Part shown: positions 1-11,719 of the stretch, in pieces
How positions within the stretch are numbered: the stretch's first letter is position 1
Layout: each line of letters opens with the position of its first letter
Assembly: GCA_031216915.1 (NCBI GenBank)
Contig: CM062297.1
Span: 546,180,971 to 546,244,970, forward strand
Origin: Pictodentalium vernedei
Taxonomy: Eukaryota; Mollusca; Scaphopoda; Dentaliida; Dentaliidae
Direction: 5' to 3'
DNA: 64,000 nt
The notes under the pieces: generated by a model
Databases searched by the model: none
What the model saw: the letters and a program-made list of their open reading frames with translations, nothing else
What the model was told of the DNA's origin: nothing
Made by a program: the position numbers and the translations under genes

Positions 1-224
1 TTTTGCTTTCACCCTAAAATTCACTTTTAAAGACAAAATTCAACATTTTATGTTGATTAAAACACATTATACGCCAATACAGACCATTAATAGGTACAGT
101 ACAGCCGTGGACTGGTCACTTTCCACGCGTGGGCAATATTTCAACGGACGTAATAATATTAGATTCCAAACACTCATCATAGGGAATAATCATCAAAAAT
201 TCAATTAATGAAGCACCGGGTACA

Positions 225-632
225 AATCGTTCAACCGCAATTACAATTTGAGTCGCTAGCGATAGCTAGAAATCGTCCCCTGAGTTTCAGTGTGCTCTGC
301 GTGCCATTAGATGCATAGAATTGAAACTCGGGGTACGAAATAGTAACACGGGTTCCCCTCGGAAATTTGGTTGTCGATAAAATGTGTTCTTTTTGTTGAC
401 TGTTGTCAAATGAATTGCTGAGTGTCCTAATAATTATTTTTATAGACGTGAAGACGTGTAATAAACACAGAACGACATGCGTGTGTGAATGGGTTAATCG
501 ATATGGCACTTGTGCCATCGCGGAAGGATAAAATTCGAGGCCTGCCGCCTCTCGTTTTATCCTTCTGCGCTAGCAATCTACCATATCGATTAACCCATTC
601 ACACACACGTGTCGTTCTGTGTATTTATCACC
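225..632 (-). repeat. Dispersed ~400-bp repeat with hairpin core (copy 1)
   Basis: This block is the reverse-complement counterpart of 29955-30375. The shared parts include an inverted-repeat core ending in an ACAGAACGACA motif on both sides (about 456-632), a CCCTGAGTT segment near 277 and the CTAGCGATAGCT block near 254. The palindromic core and dispersed copies suggest a non-autonomous DNA transposon. No coding capacity is credible. Confidence 0.7.
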
Positions 633-1686
633 TCTTGTTGTTCATAGCTCCTGCTTGATGAGGGTAAATAATCGGACCTACTTAGAAGAGAACCCGTAAA
701 GTGCTTGGGCTGAGAAAACTTGGGATGAATCAGATTGTACCGTATACAAACTCAAATTAATATAATTTAAAAAGCCTGTATAGCTTTGAACAAATAAAAA
801 TAACATTAACACTATATTTTCAGAAGACTTTCCAGCTTGAAAAAGCGAACTGTAACCCATGCCATCTGATATAGCTAATTTGAATTTCAGATCAGCAGGA
901 CATCCACTCTTACTGTCAGGGTGATGTCTCACCAAAGACCAAGAAATCCATATGAATGGACATTCACCATTAGTTTGGGGAAGCTATATTCTACCACACT
1001 GGTATATACCATGCCATCAAATTGTGACAAAGTTTATTGGATATGTTAACCCTTTACCCAACGTAACGGTCAAAACCTCCCAGCGCTATTCACAAAAATT
1101 AATTTACGTGGGGATTAATCTTCAAGCTTCGAATAGCCCAACAACTTCATTTTTTCTGAAGATGTTAAAATAGACTTCTTCCAGCTTTTCTAATAGAGAT
1201 ATGTAGGTCTCGAACAGTCTTAAAAGCAAAAACAATGGAACAATTAATAAAACTTCAACAGCTTTTCTAGCTATCATAAAAATCTACTTACAAAAATAAA
1301 GCTGTAGAACCATGTATGCACTTCAGTTTACATTGTTTTGGGAATTGCATCGAAGACAATTAAAAAAAATACATAAGTGTGGGGGGGGGGGGGGGGGGGG
1401 CGAAAATGGTCCGGCGCGAATTTTGGGCATATCTTCCTACATTTTTTTACTGTCCCCCCCCCCCCCACCCCACCCCACCCTGGTTAAAATACGATAGAAT
1501 TACTGGCAACTAGCTACCGGTACACTACATCAACCGCAATATATTATATTATGGCGAAATTACTGGACTAAATGAACTATTTTTCTTAATGCTTGCCTTT
1601 TTTGTTCGATCATGGAAAATGAGGAACTGATATTCGGTTTTTCTAAATTTCACCAGAAAGATGTTCAGCTGACATTTATTTATTAA
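633..1686. other. No gene recognised; poly-G and poly-C tracts
   Basis: No domain or convincing exon is visible here. The stretch contains a 20-base G run near 1381-1400 and a C-rich tract near 1456-1480. A relic of the MITE end motif CCCTTTACCCAAC lies near 1053. Confidence 0.5.
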
Positions 1687-2015
1687 TTAAGGTTTAACGA
1701 CGCTTTCAACTTCCAGGGTCATATTATGTCGGACAAATTGACAGGTAGCGGTAGCCGAAGCACTCGGAGAGAACAACTGAGAAAAAGTGAGGAACTGCCA
1801 ACTTACTAACTCCACACAGCTAGTTTCGGTTAAAGGCTTGTGCACCATCGACGTGCAGATCGCCTTAACACACAACGCCACCGTGCTCTGACTTGGGAAA
1901 TTGGGATTAAGTGTCTTGCAAGGACACAACGCAGATGACGTGGGTCAGGTTCGAACCTACGGGCTTTCGATTGAGAGTCCTATGTTCTAACCAATGAGGC
2001 TCCGCGCTCCCCACA
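1687..2015 (-). repeat. tRNA-derived SINE (copy 1)
   Basis: On the minus strand the element begins with a tRNA-like head at about 2015-1945. It carries a GGTTCGAACC B-box and a GTTAGAAC-type A-box region, then a body ending near the TTAAACCTTAATTAAT tail at about 1690. Related copies occur at 3285-3575, 29705-29900 and, as a fragment, 36185-36302. The tRNA head plus a shared body in several dispersed copies is the SINE pattern. The tRNA head is not a functional tRNA gene. Confidence 0.65.
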
Positions 2016-2165
2016 GAATAATATAGCAACGGCTTTATGAACAAGAAACCTCATGGAAGGGCGTCTAACTATTGTAAGTCGTCCAAAATTGCTCAAATTC
2101 TACTGTGTTGAGCGGTTTTGAGTTTCATGTGTTGAAAACGTGTTGAATTGAGACATATTATGTCG

Positions 2166-2550
2166 CGTGCCACCAGGGACGCCGGAAGCATGGGGACAGA
2201 GGGGGCAGCTGCCGCCCTGCCTTCGGACCACGGGGGCAGAGGGGGCAGACAATGCCCTTACCAGGTTCGTCACTCATTTTTTTTTTCATTTTGTATATTC
2301 TCGAAGTAAAGCTAAAACACACCCAAAACCCGTTCTGGGAGCTTTCAAAATTCAATGGGTGATTTTGGGGGGAGGTGCCCCCTCCTGATGGACCTCCTCT
2401 CAAACTCCCCCATCTCGGGCCTTCGGCCTTCGAGACAGGCATGCTTCGGCATGTCATGGCGGGGCTGCTAGTGCTAGTAAATGCACTTTCCCCGTGGTCT
2501 GCCCCCCCCCCCCCCGTCCTAACGTGCTTCCGGTGTCCCTGGGCCAGATG
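2166..2550 (+). mobile_element. MITE-like element with ~20-bp TIRs (copy 1)
   Basis: The left end CCAGGGACGCCGGAAGCA is inverted at the right end (TGCTTCCGGTGTCCCTGG). The interior matches 5268-5614 on the opposite strand, including the GAGCTTTCAAAATTCAATGG segment. It has no ORF of note. It looks like a non-autonomous DNA transposon of about 385 bp. Confidence 0.65.
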
Positions 2551-3114
2551 CGCCTCGTCGATATTTTATTCATAACTATCGGAGGCTCGGAGGTGACTAA
2601 TTCCTGTTAAACCTTCATTTACATCTGATGTCTATGTGCGAGGATGTGCTTTTCTCCAATGTTACATGTTTCGAACTCAAAGTGGAAGAACGGAAATAGT
2701 ATTCTTTATCCATGAAGGACTCTTGTTCGTAGAAAACCTTTGAACTCTGAAATAACACAAACGTCCGAGCGCGATGTAATGAGGGTAATGCAGGTTTTGC
2801 GGCTGACATTATGAAAAATGTAACAAGGTTTTGAAGACAACCGGTTATAAAAAAACGACCAGCATCAATAATTTCCACCAACCCTTTAACCCTCGTGGAC
2901 TGTGTAGAATCGTTTCATACGCTGCTGAATACAATGAAATGGGCCACTCCAGGTTGCATTTCAGGGCATTCGTGGGTAGGTTTAGAAGGGGTTTTTTTTC
3001 AATCAGGGAGCCCTATATTATGTTTAAATTTAGTAATAATGTAATCCTACAGTCATACAAGTAGGTGTTTATTGTGTTGTCTACTCACAGACTGCCAATT
3101 TTTGCTTTAACACA

Positions 3115-3116
<2 letters not shown>
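2551..3116. other. No gene recognised
   Basis: No domain, tRNA or repeat copy was recognised here beyond short AT-rich sequence. Confidence 0.4.

Positions 3117-3154
<38 letters not shown>
3117..3154 (+). repeat. (CT)n microsatellite
   Basis: This is an uninterrupted run of about 19 CT dinucleotides. Confidence 0.95.
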
Positions 3155-3158
<4 letters not shown>

Positions 3159-3195
3159 TAATGAAAAAATTAAGCAGTATCCTCATCTGACCTGT

Positions 3196-3196
<1 letters not shown>

Positions 3197-3271
<75 letters not shown>
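3197..3271 (+). repeat. (TTTA)n microsatellite
   Basis: About 18 TTTA units sit directly beside the tail end of the next SINE copy. That position fits growth from a SINE tail. Confidence 0.95.
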
Positions 3272-3279
3272 CGACACAT

Positions 3280-3575
3280 TTACGACAGCCAGGGTCACCT
3301 CGTGTCCGGCAGTTTTACGGGTGGTGTAAGCCAGATTACCCGGAGAGAACCACCGAGCAGCGGCGAGCAACTGTCAGTCTCCTCAACGTACCACCCCATA
3401 TGGAGGATTATCAATGGTTGAAGACAAGTGCACCATCGTCGTGAAGCACCACTTAGTATACAGCGCCACCGTGTCTCCACGTGGGCTATCGGGATAAAAA
3501 AAAAAACATAACGCAGTTACACCTGGTGGGGATCGAACTCTGGACCTTTCTGAGCCACCGTGCTCCCTGTATGAT
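3280..3575 (-). repeat. tRNA-derived SINE (copy 2)
   Basis: It shares the CCAGGGTCA...GTGTC body and the GGGGATCGAACTC B-box-like head with the copy at 1687-2015, in the same orientation. Its tail abuts the TTTA microsatellite. Confidence 0.6.
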
Positions 3576-3692
3576 CCATGAAAACACTTGTATTGGATGA
3601 AGGATTAAACCACTGTTAATTCACAGTCTTGTATACGAACACATGGAATATGTCCGAGAGCACAGTTTTACATAACTTGTAACGTCTCATTC

Positions 3693-3827
3693 TACACTCT
3701 AAAATCGGTTGGGTTAAAAATCAACCCAAATCGACTGGGTTGAGTGAATATGAACCCAAATTGGGTTCATATTCACTCAACCCAGTCGATTTGGATTGAT
3801 TTTTTAACCCAACCGATTTAGAGTGTA
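3693..3827. mobile_element. Near-perfect palindromic MITE
   Basis: Two arms of about 65 bp pair almost completely. The ends are TACACTCTAAAATCGG and its complement CCGATTTAGAGTGTA, and the centre is near CCCAAATTGGG. There is no internal coding sequence. It is a foldback DNA transposon remnant. Confidence 0.8.
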
Positions 3828-5267
3828 GATATCTACCTTATGAGCACATAATGGGCAGCATGATCCTATATTTTGACATACACGTACTGTACGAAAAGTA
3901 TCGGCAGTTGTCCTTCTGGAATCTTCTTCGCTTTTGTGGGGGCATATACATCATAAAGTATTTTCTCAAGTGATAGCTCACCTACCGTAGATTGGATTTT
4001 CAAGTATCAGTCGCTGAAGTTCTTTTTTTGTGAAATTAATGAAAAACTGGGCGGATTCCAGAGTAAACTGAGGAATTCTTATGTATTATCTTTTAAATAT
4101 GAGCATGATGTTACATGGGTATCTGGGATATGTGTACCGCTGAGACAAATTGTTAGAATCCATCTGCAGCTAGGACCCCCATGAGAACCTCGGGAAGTGA
4201 AGCTGTGCTTGATTGCTGTGGTAAACAAGCTCTGTTTTACTGGTAAAAAGAGACCCAGTCACTACTAGTACCTGGGGTGGAAGTATCCTAAAATGGGCAG
4301 CATGGGTATAAACGATTGACTAGACTTGACTTCATATCCATGTTGCAATCACGATTAGCCACTATGCAGAAATAGGTGACTTTAAACACCAATAAATAAA
4401 TAAATAGCTGCAGCTCAGAATTCTCAACAATTTCATCTTCAAAATGATTCCCGTGTACTGGATAAAGCTCAAAGGAGTAAAAAAACGAACAGAGACTTTC
4501 AGGTCATTTGCAGTCAACAAGCAGACGACTTCACTTCTCTGACACGGCGTTAAAGTTACCCTCAATTTACCAGTTTTCTTTTCAAAACGTGATACATAAG
4601 GAATCCGGTGTCATCCCGCTTGTCCCACTTCTTGATTTTAGAGAAGTAACCAGAGTGGAACAGTCGGGACATTGCTGATTAGTTACTTGGCGGCTACATC
4701 AATCATTTTGACTTTAATACATTTCATTTTTAAATATAATAACTGCATATGATAATGCATTCCCATGTTTTGTACCTTGCGCCATATAGATGTTGCATTG
4801 TGAAAAACACCCTTTAATTGTCACGTCTTGAAACATAGATCTACCTGCATTGTGCACGGCGATTCCACAAATAATCTTGATGGATTCAATGTTAAATAAC
4901 GTCCAACACATACTGATTTTAGTAGCTGGAAAAATCTTGTATATATATGTTCACCTTTGCCAAAGCAGAGGAAACATCTGCCCATCAACAAAACCATGTA
5001 AAGTTTTAAGTTGGGCAAATAAAGTTTGGCACGTATAAAATGTTCTATCGCCGTAAACTGTTTCAGTCGCCACTAACTGTCGTAAATTCAAGTCTGTTGA
5101 AGATATCACTATTTTAACATTGATTCCAGCATCAACTGACAGAATGCGCTCCCCTGTTGATGTTTCTGTCTATTTTCTCTGCAGATACAACTTAGAAGTC
5201 GTTTTTTGGTAGCTTTGGAATAAATATATTGTCCGTGGTCTGTAAAGCGTGCAGTGACATGACGAGG
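3828..5267. other. No gene recognised
   Basis: I see no conserved domain, RNA gene or repeat copy in this stretch. Short open frames here lack any family resemblance. Confidence 0.4.
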
Positions 5268-5614
5268 GGAGCCGGAAGCACTTCAGGGCAGGTGGGAGTC
5301 AGACCCCGGGGAAAGGACATTTTCTCACACTAGCAGCCCCGCCATTACATATCGAAGCATGCATGTATCGAAGGCCGAGATGGAGGAGTTTGAGAGGAGG
5401 GGGGCACTTTCTCCCCAACTACCCCATTGAATTTTGAAAGCTCCCAGAACGGATTTGGGGTGTATTTTTAGCTTTATTTCGAGAATAAATCATTGGAAAA
5501 CAATGAGTGACGAACCTGGGAAGGGCATTGTCTACCCCCTCTCGCCCCCGTGGCCCAAAGGTGGGAGAGCAACTGCCCCCTCTGACCCCGTGCTTCCGGC
5601 GTCCCTGGGCATGA
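5268..5614 (-). mobile_element. MITE-like element with ~20-bp TIRs (copy 2)
   Basis: This is the reverse-complement copy of the element at 2166-2550. Its right end is GTGCTTCCGGCGTCCCTGGG, and the shared interior GAGCTTTCAAAATTCAATGG appears on the minus strand. Confidence 0.6.
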
Positions 5615-5769
5615 TTGATACGTAGATAGTTTTTTTCACTGTGCGCTGAGTTTCGTCGTTGCAATCTGCCGACGTAACTTCGCTTTTTCTTGGTTGTATA
5701 TTTACGGCACGGCCGTCGCTTCTTGTCTGCAGCGTTTTTTCATGCTGGACATAATCTTTTAACACTCAC

Positions 5770-5982
5770 TTCTGAAGGGTTTGGTTCATGAATGTGAATG
5801 AACCCGACTGGAATGCTATCTAGCGTTCGAATGGTGGTAGGGCAGCTTTTAATTGCACACCTCCAATAAATGTTTTCATTTCTGCGGGTTTTTTTTACCA
5901 CGAAACGAAAACTGTTGAAAATCAAACTTTGACCACCGCGGTCATTCTCAACAAACTCTTCTTGTATCTGAGCATGTGCCAT
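5770..5982 (-). CDS. FLYWCH-type zinc-finger exon (candidate, partial)
   Basis: The minus-strand frame starts MAHAQIQEEFVENDRGGQ and continues through a FLYWCH-like core. Visible landmarks are the F-x-n-x-RGG opening, a later FRFVVKK stretch, the YWRC motif, a second Cys in the SCPTT segment, and an HIH pair near the end. FLYWCH fingers bind DNA and occur in host regulators and in Mutator-like transposases. The frame meets a stop shortly after 5770, but a perfect GTGAGT splice-donor match lies at 5769-5764. I therefore infer a first coding exon of about 71 codons. No continuation exon was found downstream, where a MITE lies. It could be a live host exon, a pseudo-exon or a transposase fragment. 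Confidence 0.5.
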
Positions 5983-5988
5983 TTTCAT

Positions 5989-7605
5989 AAACCCAAGTGA
6001 TTTAAAGTGGTAGAATAATAGTATTTACACACTAACTGAGAGAAAATCACCCAACCCTTGAAAGGACGGATATTTGTATAAAACACACAAGTATAAAAAA
6101 AAATACACGTTAAAATTAATCACCAACAACTCAAACACCCCCACCCCAAAGAAGTAACAAGGAAAACAAAGGATAAACAATACAGAGGTAGGATTTTTCT
6201 TCTATGCAAACAGCGGTTAAATACGGCAGCCAGGTTCGGGCCGGAAGACTGTTCGTTTAACCCTTTTACACAACGTAACAGCCAAAACTGACCAGCGCCA
6301 ACTTTTAGAGAACTCCAACTGCACTACCATTCCCTGATAAGAAATTTTTCGGCTAATGACTCCTGAAGTTCGAATGTCAGATTCCTGTAGCCAATTTACC
6401 AGTTTGGCTTTAAAGGATCTAAAAATTCATTCTAAAAGATAAACAATACAGTAGATTTCACTGCTTTGGTTTCTGGGATTTGCTTCTACGGAAATTTTCA
6501 ACTGTTGAATGTTTGAGTCGGAATTGGAAGGGTGAGACACTCCCACACATCGCTTTCTCTCACCCAGTCCAGGCATTCTGTGGAGTTCCCTGGCTTCCAT
6601 CCGCAATGGGGCCCAATAGGAGCCAAAAAAACCGGTCGCTGGGGAATGCGCCAATATTGTCGTCCTTCGCGCTCGCATGCAGAATATAGGCACATTGTTC
6701 CGCTTAATTTCGAAGTAGTTCTTTTCCTCCTTTCAAAACACTTACCATCGATTTTGGGGTGATGAATTCTTGCTCATGGCGGTGACTAAAGACGCGGCCC
6801 GGCTGAGCATTTATAGTTGTTTTAAACGCTTGAGGTAGTAAGAGAAAAATCGAATTCATAATATTATATTACAGTTTAAGTTTGAATCAAAGTTCACATG
6901 TTAGGCTAAATTATTCACAAAGGTATGTTAAACTCATTGAATAAAAGGAGAAAATGCCATTACAATAAGAATTGAACGCCATGACTAATTTTAGAGAGGC
7001 ATGGTTCATGAGAGTAAGATGATTACCATTTAAGCCCTCTAATCTAAACCTTTACATCAAGAAATAACTTTTCGGTGATTATTTTATTTTATAATTATGT
7101 AAATGAGTAAGAACCAGATAATGAGGTGGGTATTTTTCTTCCTTGCAGTAAACGACTTCATCTTCGGAACGGGTAGAGTATACATGCACAGATCATCAAT
7201 GAAACAGTGGCTGTCTGATATTTCCATCTAAGTCATGACCCATATTGATAGTTACGGGTGTCACTGCCCGACTAAGAGTATCTGGACCACTCTGTGTCCA
7301 AAATAGGACCCTTGGCTTCGTATTTTTCCGAAAATGTTTGGTTACAGACGTTTATGAGCATTTTTGGTCGTGTAGGTTTTTGTTTACATCCCGTAGGATT
7401 TGTTATTCTTTGTCAGAGAAGGTCCACGAGACTCTTATTGGTGGATATTTCCCACGAGCTACTCATATCCTGTGAAGAAAAAACAAGTACAGTTCAACTC
7501 GGAGATCCATTGGCTGAAACGGTTGTGTAGCTTTTTTGCTTTTTCCAAGTTTTGAAAGTGATTGTTTGGAAGGAACCTGTTAACTTAGTAGTGTGTCTGA
7601 CAGGT
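5989..7605. other. No gene recognised
   Basis: No domain or repeat was confidently recognised. A decayed CCCTTTTACACAACG MITE end lies near 6258. Confidence 0.4.
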
Positions 7606-7674
7606 CGTCGCCTGAATGCTAGAATGTCCCATGTCCTCTATGGAACATAGGACATTCTAGCACTCATGCGACGA
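7606..7674. repeat. Inverted-repeat hairpin
   Basis: The arms CGTCGCCTGAATGCTAGAAT and its near-complement ending GCGACG pair over about 25 bp around a short loop containing CCTCTATGG. It is probably a small MITE. Confidence 0.6.
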
Positions 7675-7679
7675 TGTTT

Positions 7680-8689
7680 CGGGCAAATTCCGGGTGGCTT
7701 CAGTTAACAGTTAGTCACCAGTTACGCCGTGTGAGGGGTTGTCATGATAGCCTGGGTGACCTTCGCTCTCTTCAATCTGGGTTGTCTCAAGTTTTATTCG
7801 ACCTTTGTTCTCTCTCGATGGCTCTTTATAACCTTCTTTCTCATTCGGTCTTCGTTCTTTCTAGTCTCTTTTATCCTCCGGTCCCTATCCGTTCAGTATC
7901 TTGATCGTTATCGGCTGTAAAACTTCGTTGTAGCATTCTCTATAGCACTGGTTGTTTTGAAGTATCTTGTCAAGTTCGTTTATCTTTCGGGATTCTGTTA
8001 TCGTTTTCATGTTCCGACCCCGGTTGTTTGCTTGTCTACTTACCAGATGTTTTCGTTCTTCTAAGCTTTTCAGAAGTCTGGGCTTGACCAAAGCATATTT
8101 GTCTCTTCTTGTACCTTCGGTGTTGAAACACGGAGGTATGAGTGTGCAACAAGTCGTCTTATGTTTCCCGTTTGAGGGTTTTCTGTTCGAGGCAATGGTG
8201 CGACTGTTTTCTTTTGAGTTCAACATTGTGCTGTTGGTACAGTCATGGTAGTTTCATCGATTCCAAAGGATTGATCTTCGGTTCTTCCCTTTTGTGTAAT
8301 TTTGTCCGTCCTACCGGTCTGTTTTGTGGCTGGATCTTCTTGTGTAGTCTCTTCTATTGAACATCTTCGCACATCTGAATCATTGAAAACACTTAGGTTT
8401 TTGGATGGATCGTCTGTCACGCAATAGACATTTTATATGACTGAACATTCTTTGGCAACCATCGCAGATGTGATTTGAATCCATCGCTAATAAGAAGCAT
8501 AGTGCCGTAGTTCGGGTGATACACCCCCTTTTATACACCGTGGTATTGTCGAGGAGAAGTGGTCAAGCTTTCCACTTGCAGCACCACACTTGCAGAACCC
8601 CACTTGCAACACCTAACTTGCAGCACTCATTTTCGCCACCACAAATCTTACAACTGCCAGGGCGTCGGTGTCCCCTTTTTCTCAAGATG
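7680..8689. other. No gene recognised
   Basis: Open frames exist on both strands, but none shows a recognisable family, signal or conserved exon boundary. Confidence 0.35.
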
Positions 8690-9140
8690 AGTTGAAGAGT
8701 CTTACGAGAAAAAGATCGATTGCTCTATATCTCATTTGCTCGATATGGTTCGGGTCTTCAGAGCATAGCCTGTTCCTGTCACTGTTCGGTTGTCTCTTTA
8801 GCTCTTTTGACGAAACCATCATTCACGTTTCCAGCTTTGGCACCCTATCAGTTACCTGGCTTCTCTTCGGCGCACCTTTTTTTCCGAGATGAGTCGTATG
8901 TGTCTCTCTTTCGAGCAATAGCTCGATAGCTCATTTGCTCGACAAGATTCGAGTAATCTATGCATTGCATGTTCCTGTCACTGGTCAGTAGGACATTAGC
9001 ACGATACAATTCAAGTTGTGCGAGCAATGTCTGTTCCAACACTGCTCGATGGTTTTCTTGATGATAAGATTCGAGTCGCCCGAGAATAAGCTGTTCCAGT
9101 CACTGCTCGGCTAACTCCTGGACTCACTCGTAGGAGCGAA
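8690..9140 (+). repeat. Degenerate tandem repeat with GCTCGATAAGATTCGAG-like units
   Basis: Three diverged units each contain CTCATTTGCTCGA-like, ATTCGAGT-like and CTGTTCC-GTCACTG segments, near 8725, 8930 and 9055. A further diverged copy lies at 26030-26110. No function is visible. Confidence 0.5.
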
Positions 9141-10638
9141 GAAGGTCCCGGGCATGGTGCAGCAATTAGGAATCATGAAGGCCACAGTAGTTATTGCAGT
9201 AGTAAGTGGGTCTCGCTATATGAATGGAAGGTTTCATCACGAGCTGTGATAACTCTTTACCTGTCGGAAACCGGGCTTTGTCGCTGCTGGAAGAAATAGA
9301 TTCACGCCGCCTATTCATCCAACTCAAGGGGTGTCGCCTGAATCCGTGCATGAACGTATGTCTCACCGTGAAGAACCCGACCGTTTCACTTTTGTTGGGG
9401 TGGTTCTTATCCTGAAGGGGTTAATAACTTCTCCTCGAAAAGCATAAATTAACAGGAGTTCACTGAAAATAACAATTTTAATACATATACAAATAAATAA
9501 ATATGATAATTTGTGACTTACATGGAATCCAAAAGAATAAGAAAACTAAACGTCAATCACCACCTAGTTTTTGAGTCACTTGCGGGGCCGAATTCTCAGT
9601 TGTCGCCTGTTCTTCCTCCTTTTCGCTGGTATTTGTTCCTTGGTCGCCTCTTCACTTCACCCTTTCACTGCCGTCGCACGGCCACTAACGTATTGTCACT
9701 TTATCGGGGCGCCTTTCCCCCAACAAGTGATGGGATGTCACTCTACCACTGTCGTCGCACGGCCACTGGCTTATTGTCACTTTACTTGACGCTTTTCACT
9801 CAAGCAGTCGCCACCAATGAGGTTAAACTCTCCCCTGCGTCTATCTCATAATAATGTTCATACAGGCAAAGCCTCCTCTGCCTACGTATTGCTTGCCTTC
9901 TAAAACTGGTACCTAAATGCAAATTAGCTCCTTGAGCTCGTACTTCGTGTTTCTGATCCTATTCTCATATATGGCCCGCGACTGCTCCTATTCTAAATAT
10001 GAGCTCTGTGGTTCCCTACATCGCAACGTGCCTATACTTTCGCACCGATGCGACACCTCCTCTAACCTATAGCATGGAACATCCCCATCTACTCGCAACG
10101 ATCACAGCCTTACAAACCTTCAGACTGGAATGAATTTTTCGAGACACCCCCTGATTTTTATTTCCAAAGCCAGAACATTAATTCTCAGTTTAATCGCTTC
10201 TCTTGAACTTGGTCGCTTAGATCTATCATAATTTAATACTCGGTTTCAAGTTCCTTTGAAAGACTCACATTTTGGTACCTTTTGACATTCTGTGACAAGC
10301 TAGATGCGAAATATGGGCGTGTGTCTAGAACATATGCGATGCACAGTTTTTGCAACAATCACCTATTAACTGGCCATAATTACCCAGATAATGACTGTAA
10401 TAGAATACTGGTCGTACTTACCCCTTTTATCATTTATCAGATAGCCCATGTGGCGTTCAACAAATGCGCCATAATGGACATTAAATTTCATAGTTCATTT
10501 AGCAGCTCTTGAATTATTGCTGGTCTGTTTAAGTGACAAATTGGTTTTCGGGGCCAGTTATATACCTATCTTTACGTTTTATGTTTAACCCATTCAGAAA
10601 GATTATCGAAAATATTTAAACTTTTAAACAAGGAAATC
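9141..10638. other. No gene recognised
   Basis: A short imperfect direct repeat around GTCGCACGGCCACT is present near 9670 and 9760. No gene or domain was recognised. Confidence 0.4.
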
Positions 10639-10644
10639 GCAACT
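10639..10644 (+). repeat. Target-site duplication GCAACT, left of element 1
   Basis: GCAACT immediately precedes the left end of element 1 and is repeated exactly after its right end at 25626-25631. A 6-bp duplication is the known hallmark of Polinton integration. Confidence 0.9.
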
Positions 10645-11353
10645 AGTCGGTGAAAAGTGCGGATTTAAGGACACTTTTTCAAAAAACTGTACACGTACAC
10701 GTACATGTACGTGTACCCCCATCGGGATTCAGTGTTAAAACGTGCACAGAGTGTAAAAAACGTTGTTTTTACATGGTGTCCCAGAAGCCGCAAACGCAGT
10801 TATCGCATTTTAGATCGTTCAAACAGCCGTTGGCGAACGAGTGCGAATTCGACATATCGCTCGGAAGGGAAAAATGTACGAAATTCGAAGAAAACGTCAA
10901 CTTAAAAAATCTTCTCGCCGTTTCCATCGCGGATTAGACCTTCGATCTATCATTGGCGAACGCCGGCAAAAAACGCTTTGAGGCTTCTAGGACAGCATTA
11001 AAAATATGTTTTGCGGCTTCTGGGACACCGACGTTCGCGATCGCGTTCCAGACGGCCGAGGGTGCGATCCGATCGGTAAAAATGATTTGAGGATTCTAGG
11101 ACAGGAAAAATCGATCTCAAAACGTTTTCTCGACGTTCGCCAACGGTGTAAAGTAGGTGTAAAGTGGAGTTACCCATCGAGGATTTTTTCCCAAAATAAA
11201 CAGAGAAAACCTGAGTTTGGAAAATTAGAACCGATGGAAATCGTCTCTCCACGTTTGCCATCGCTATGGCGCGATCGATCGCCTAGGAAATCATTGGAGG
11301 GAACTGACGAAAACGTGAAATCCTCGTGAGTTCTGTGAGGTGAATCGTAATAG
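10645..11353 (+). repeat. Left terminal inverted repeat of element 1
   Basis: It pairs with 25141-25625. Near the tip is a cluster of overlapping GTAC palindromes (GTACACGTACATGTACGTGT at about 10695). An ATTCAGTGTTAAAACGTG block and a TTGGCGAACGCC block follow. The left arm carries about 225 bp (roughly 10990-11215) that the right arm lacks, so the arms are 709 and 485 bp. Frames within it that look open are by-products of the repeat. Confidence 0.88.
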
Positions 11354-11441
11354 ATCGGTTTTGTCGAGTTTCCTTTCATTTCTACTTAGTCACTCTGTTG
11401 TGATTAGGCTAGCGCTTGCATTTCGCTGAAAAACAGACTGA

Positions 11442-11711
11442 TGATTGTAGCACGCAGGAGGCTCTATTTATACTCTCCGCGCAGAACGTATTGTGAATAT
11501 ACTAGCAAAGTAGTGACAATGATTTGAATGCAATAAGAACATTTGCAATACGTACTGCAAATGTATTGCAAACGTATTGTAAACGCTCATAGTGCGTAGT
11601 GACAATGATTGGCAATATGTACTCCAAATGTATTGCAAAACGTATTGTAAACGTTCTTAGTGCGTAGGCGTGGGGAGAGTATAAATAGAGCCTCCTGAGT
11701 GCTACAATCTG
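11442..11711. promoter_or_regulatory. Divergent double-TATA promoter with internal repeats
   Basis: Two outward-facing TATA boxes, TATAAATAG at 11680-11688 on plus and its mirror at 11464-11472 on minus, sit in a 38-bp inverted repeat (GAGAGTATAAATAGAGCCTC core). Between them about 200 bp holds two copies of a roughly 66-bp unit around TATTGCAAACGTATTGTAAA, plus a third partial unit. The plus TATA would start transcription just before an ATG at 11720. The minus TATA faces the left TIR. The layout resembles the control regions of small DNA viruses. Element 2 has no counterpart. Confidence 0.7.
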
Positions 11712-11719
11712 AAGAGGAT

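Noticed and set aside
1945-2015. Functional tRNA gene on the minus strand
   Set aside because: The head is diverged, no clean acceptor stem forms, and related heads occur in dispersed SINE copies.
9513-9851. 112-codon frame with an internal CRRTAT repeat
   Set aside because: The repeat is a short nucleotide duplication, and no domain, splice signal or conserved start was found.
10650-11330. Several open frames within the left TIR of element 1, partly mirrored in the right TIR
   Set aside because: Their duplication is explained by the inverted repeat. They are not conserved in element 2's TIR and show no codon or domain signal.
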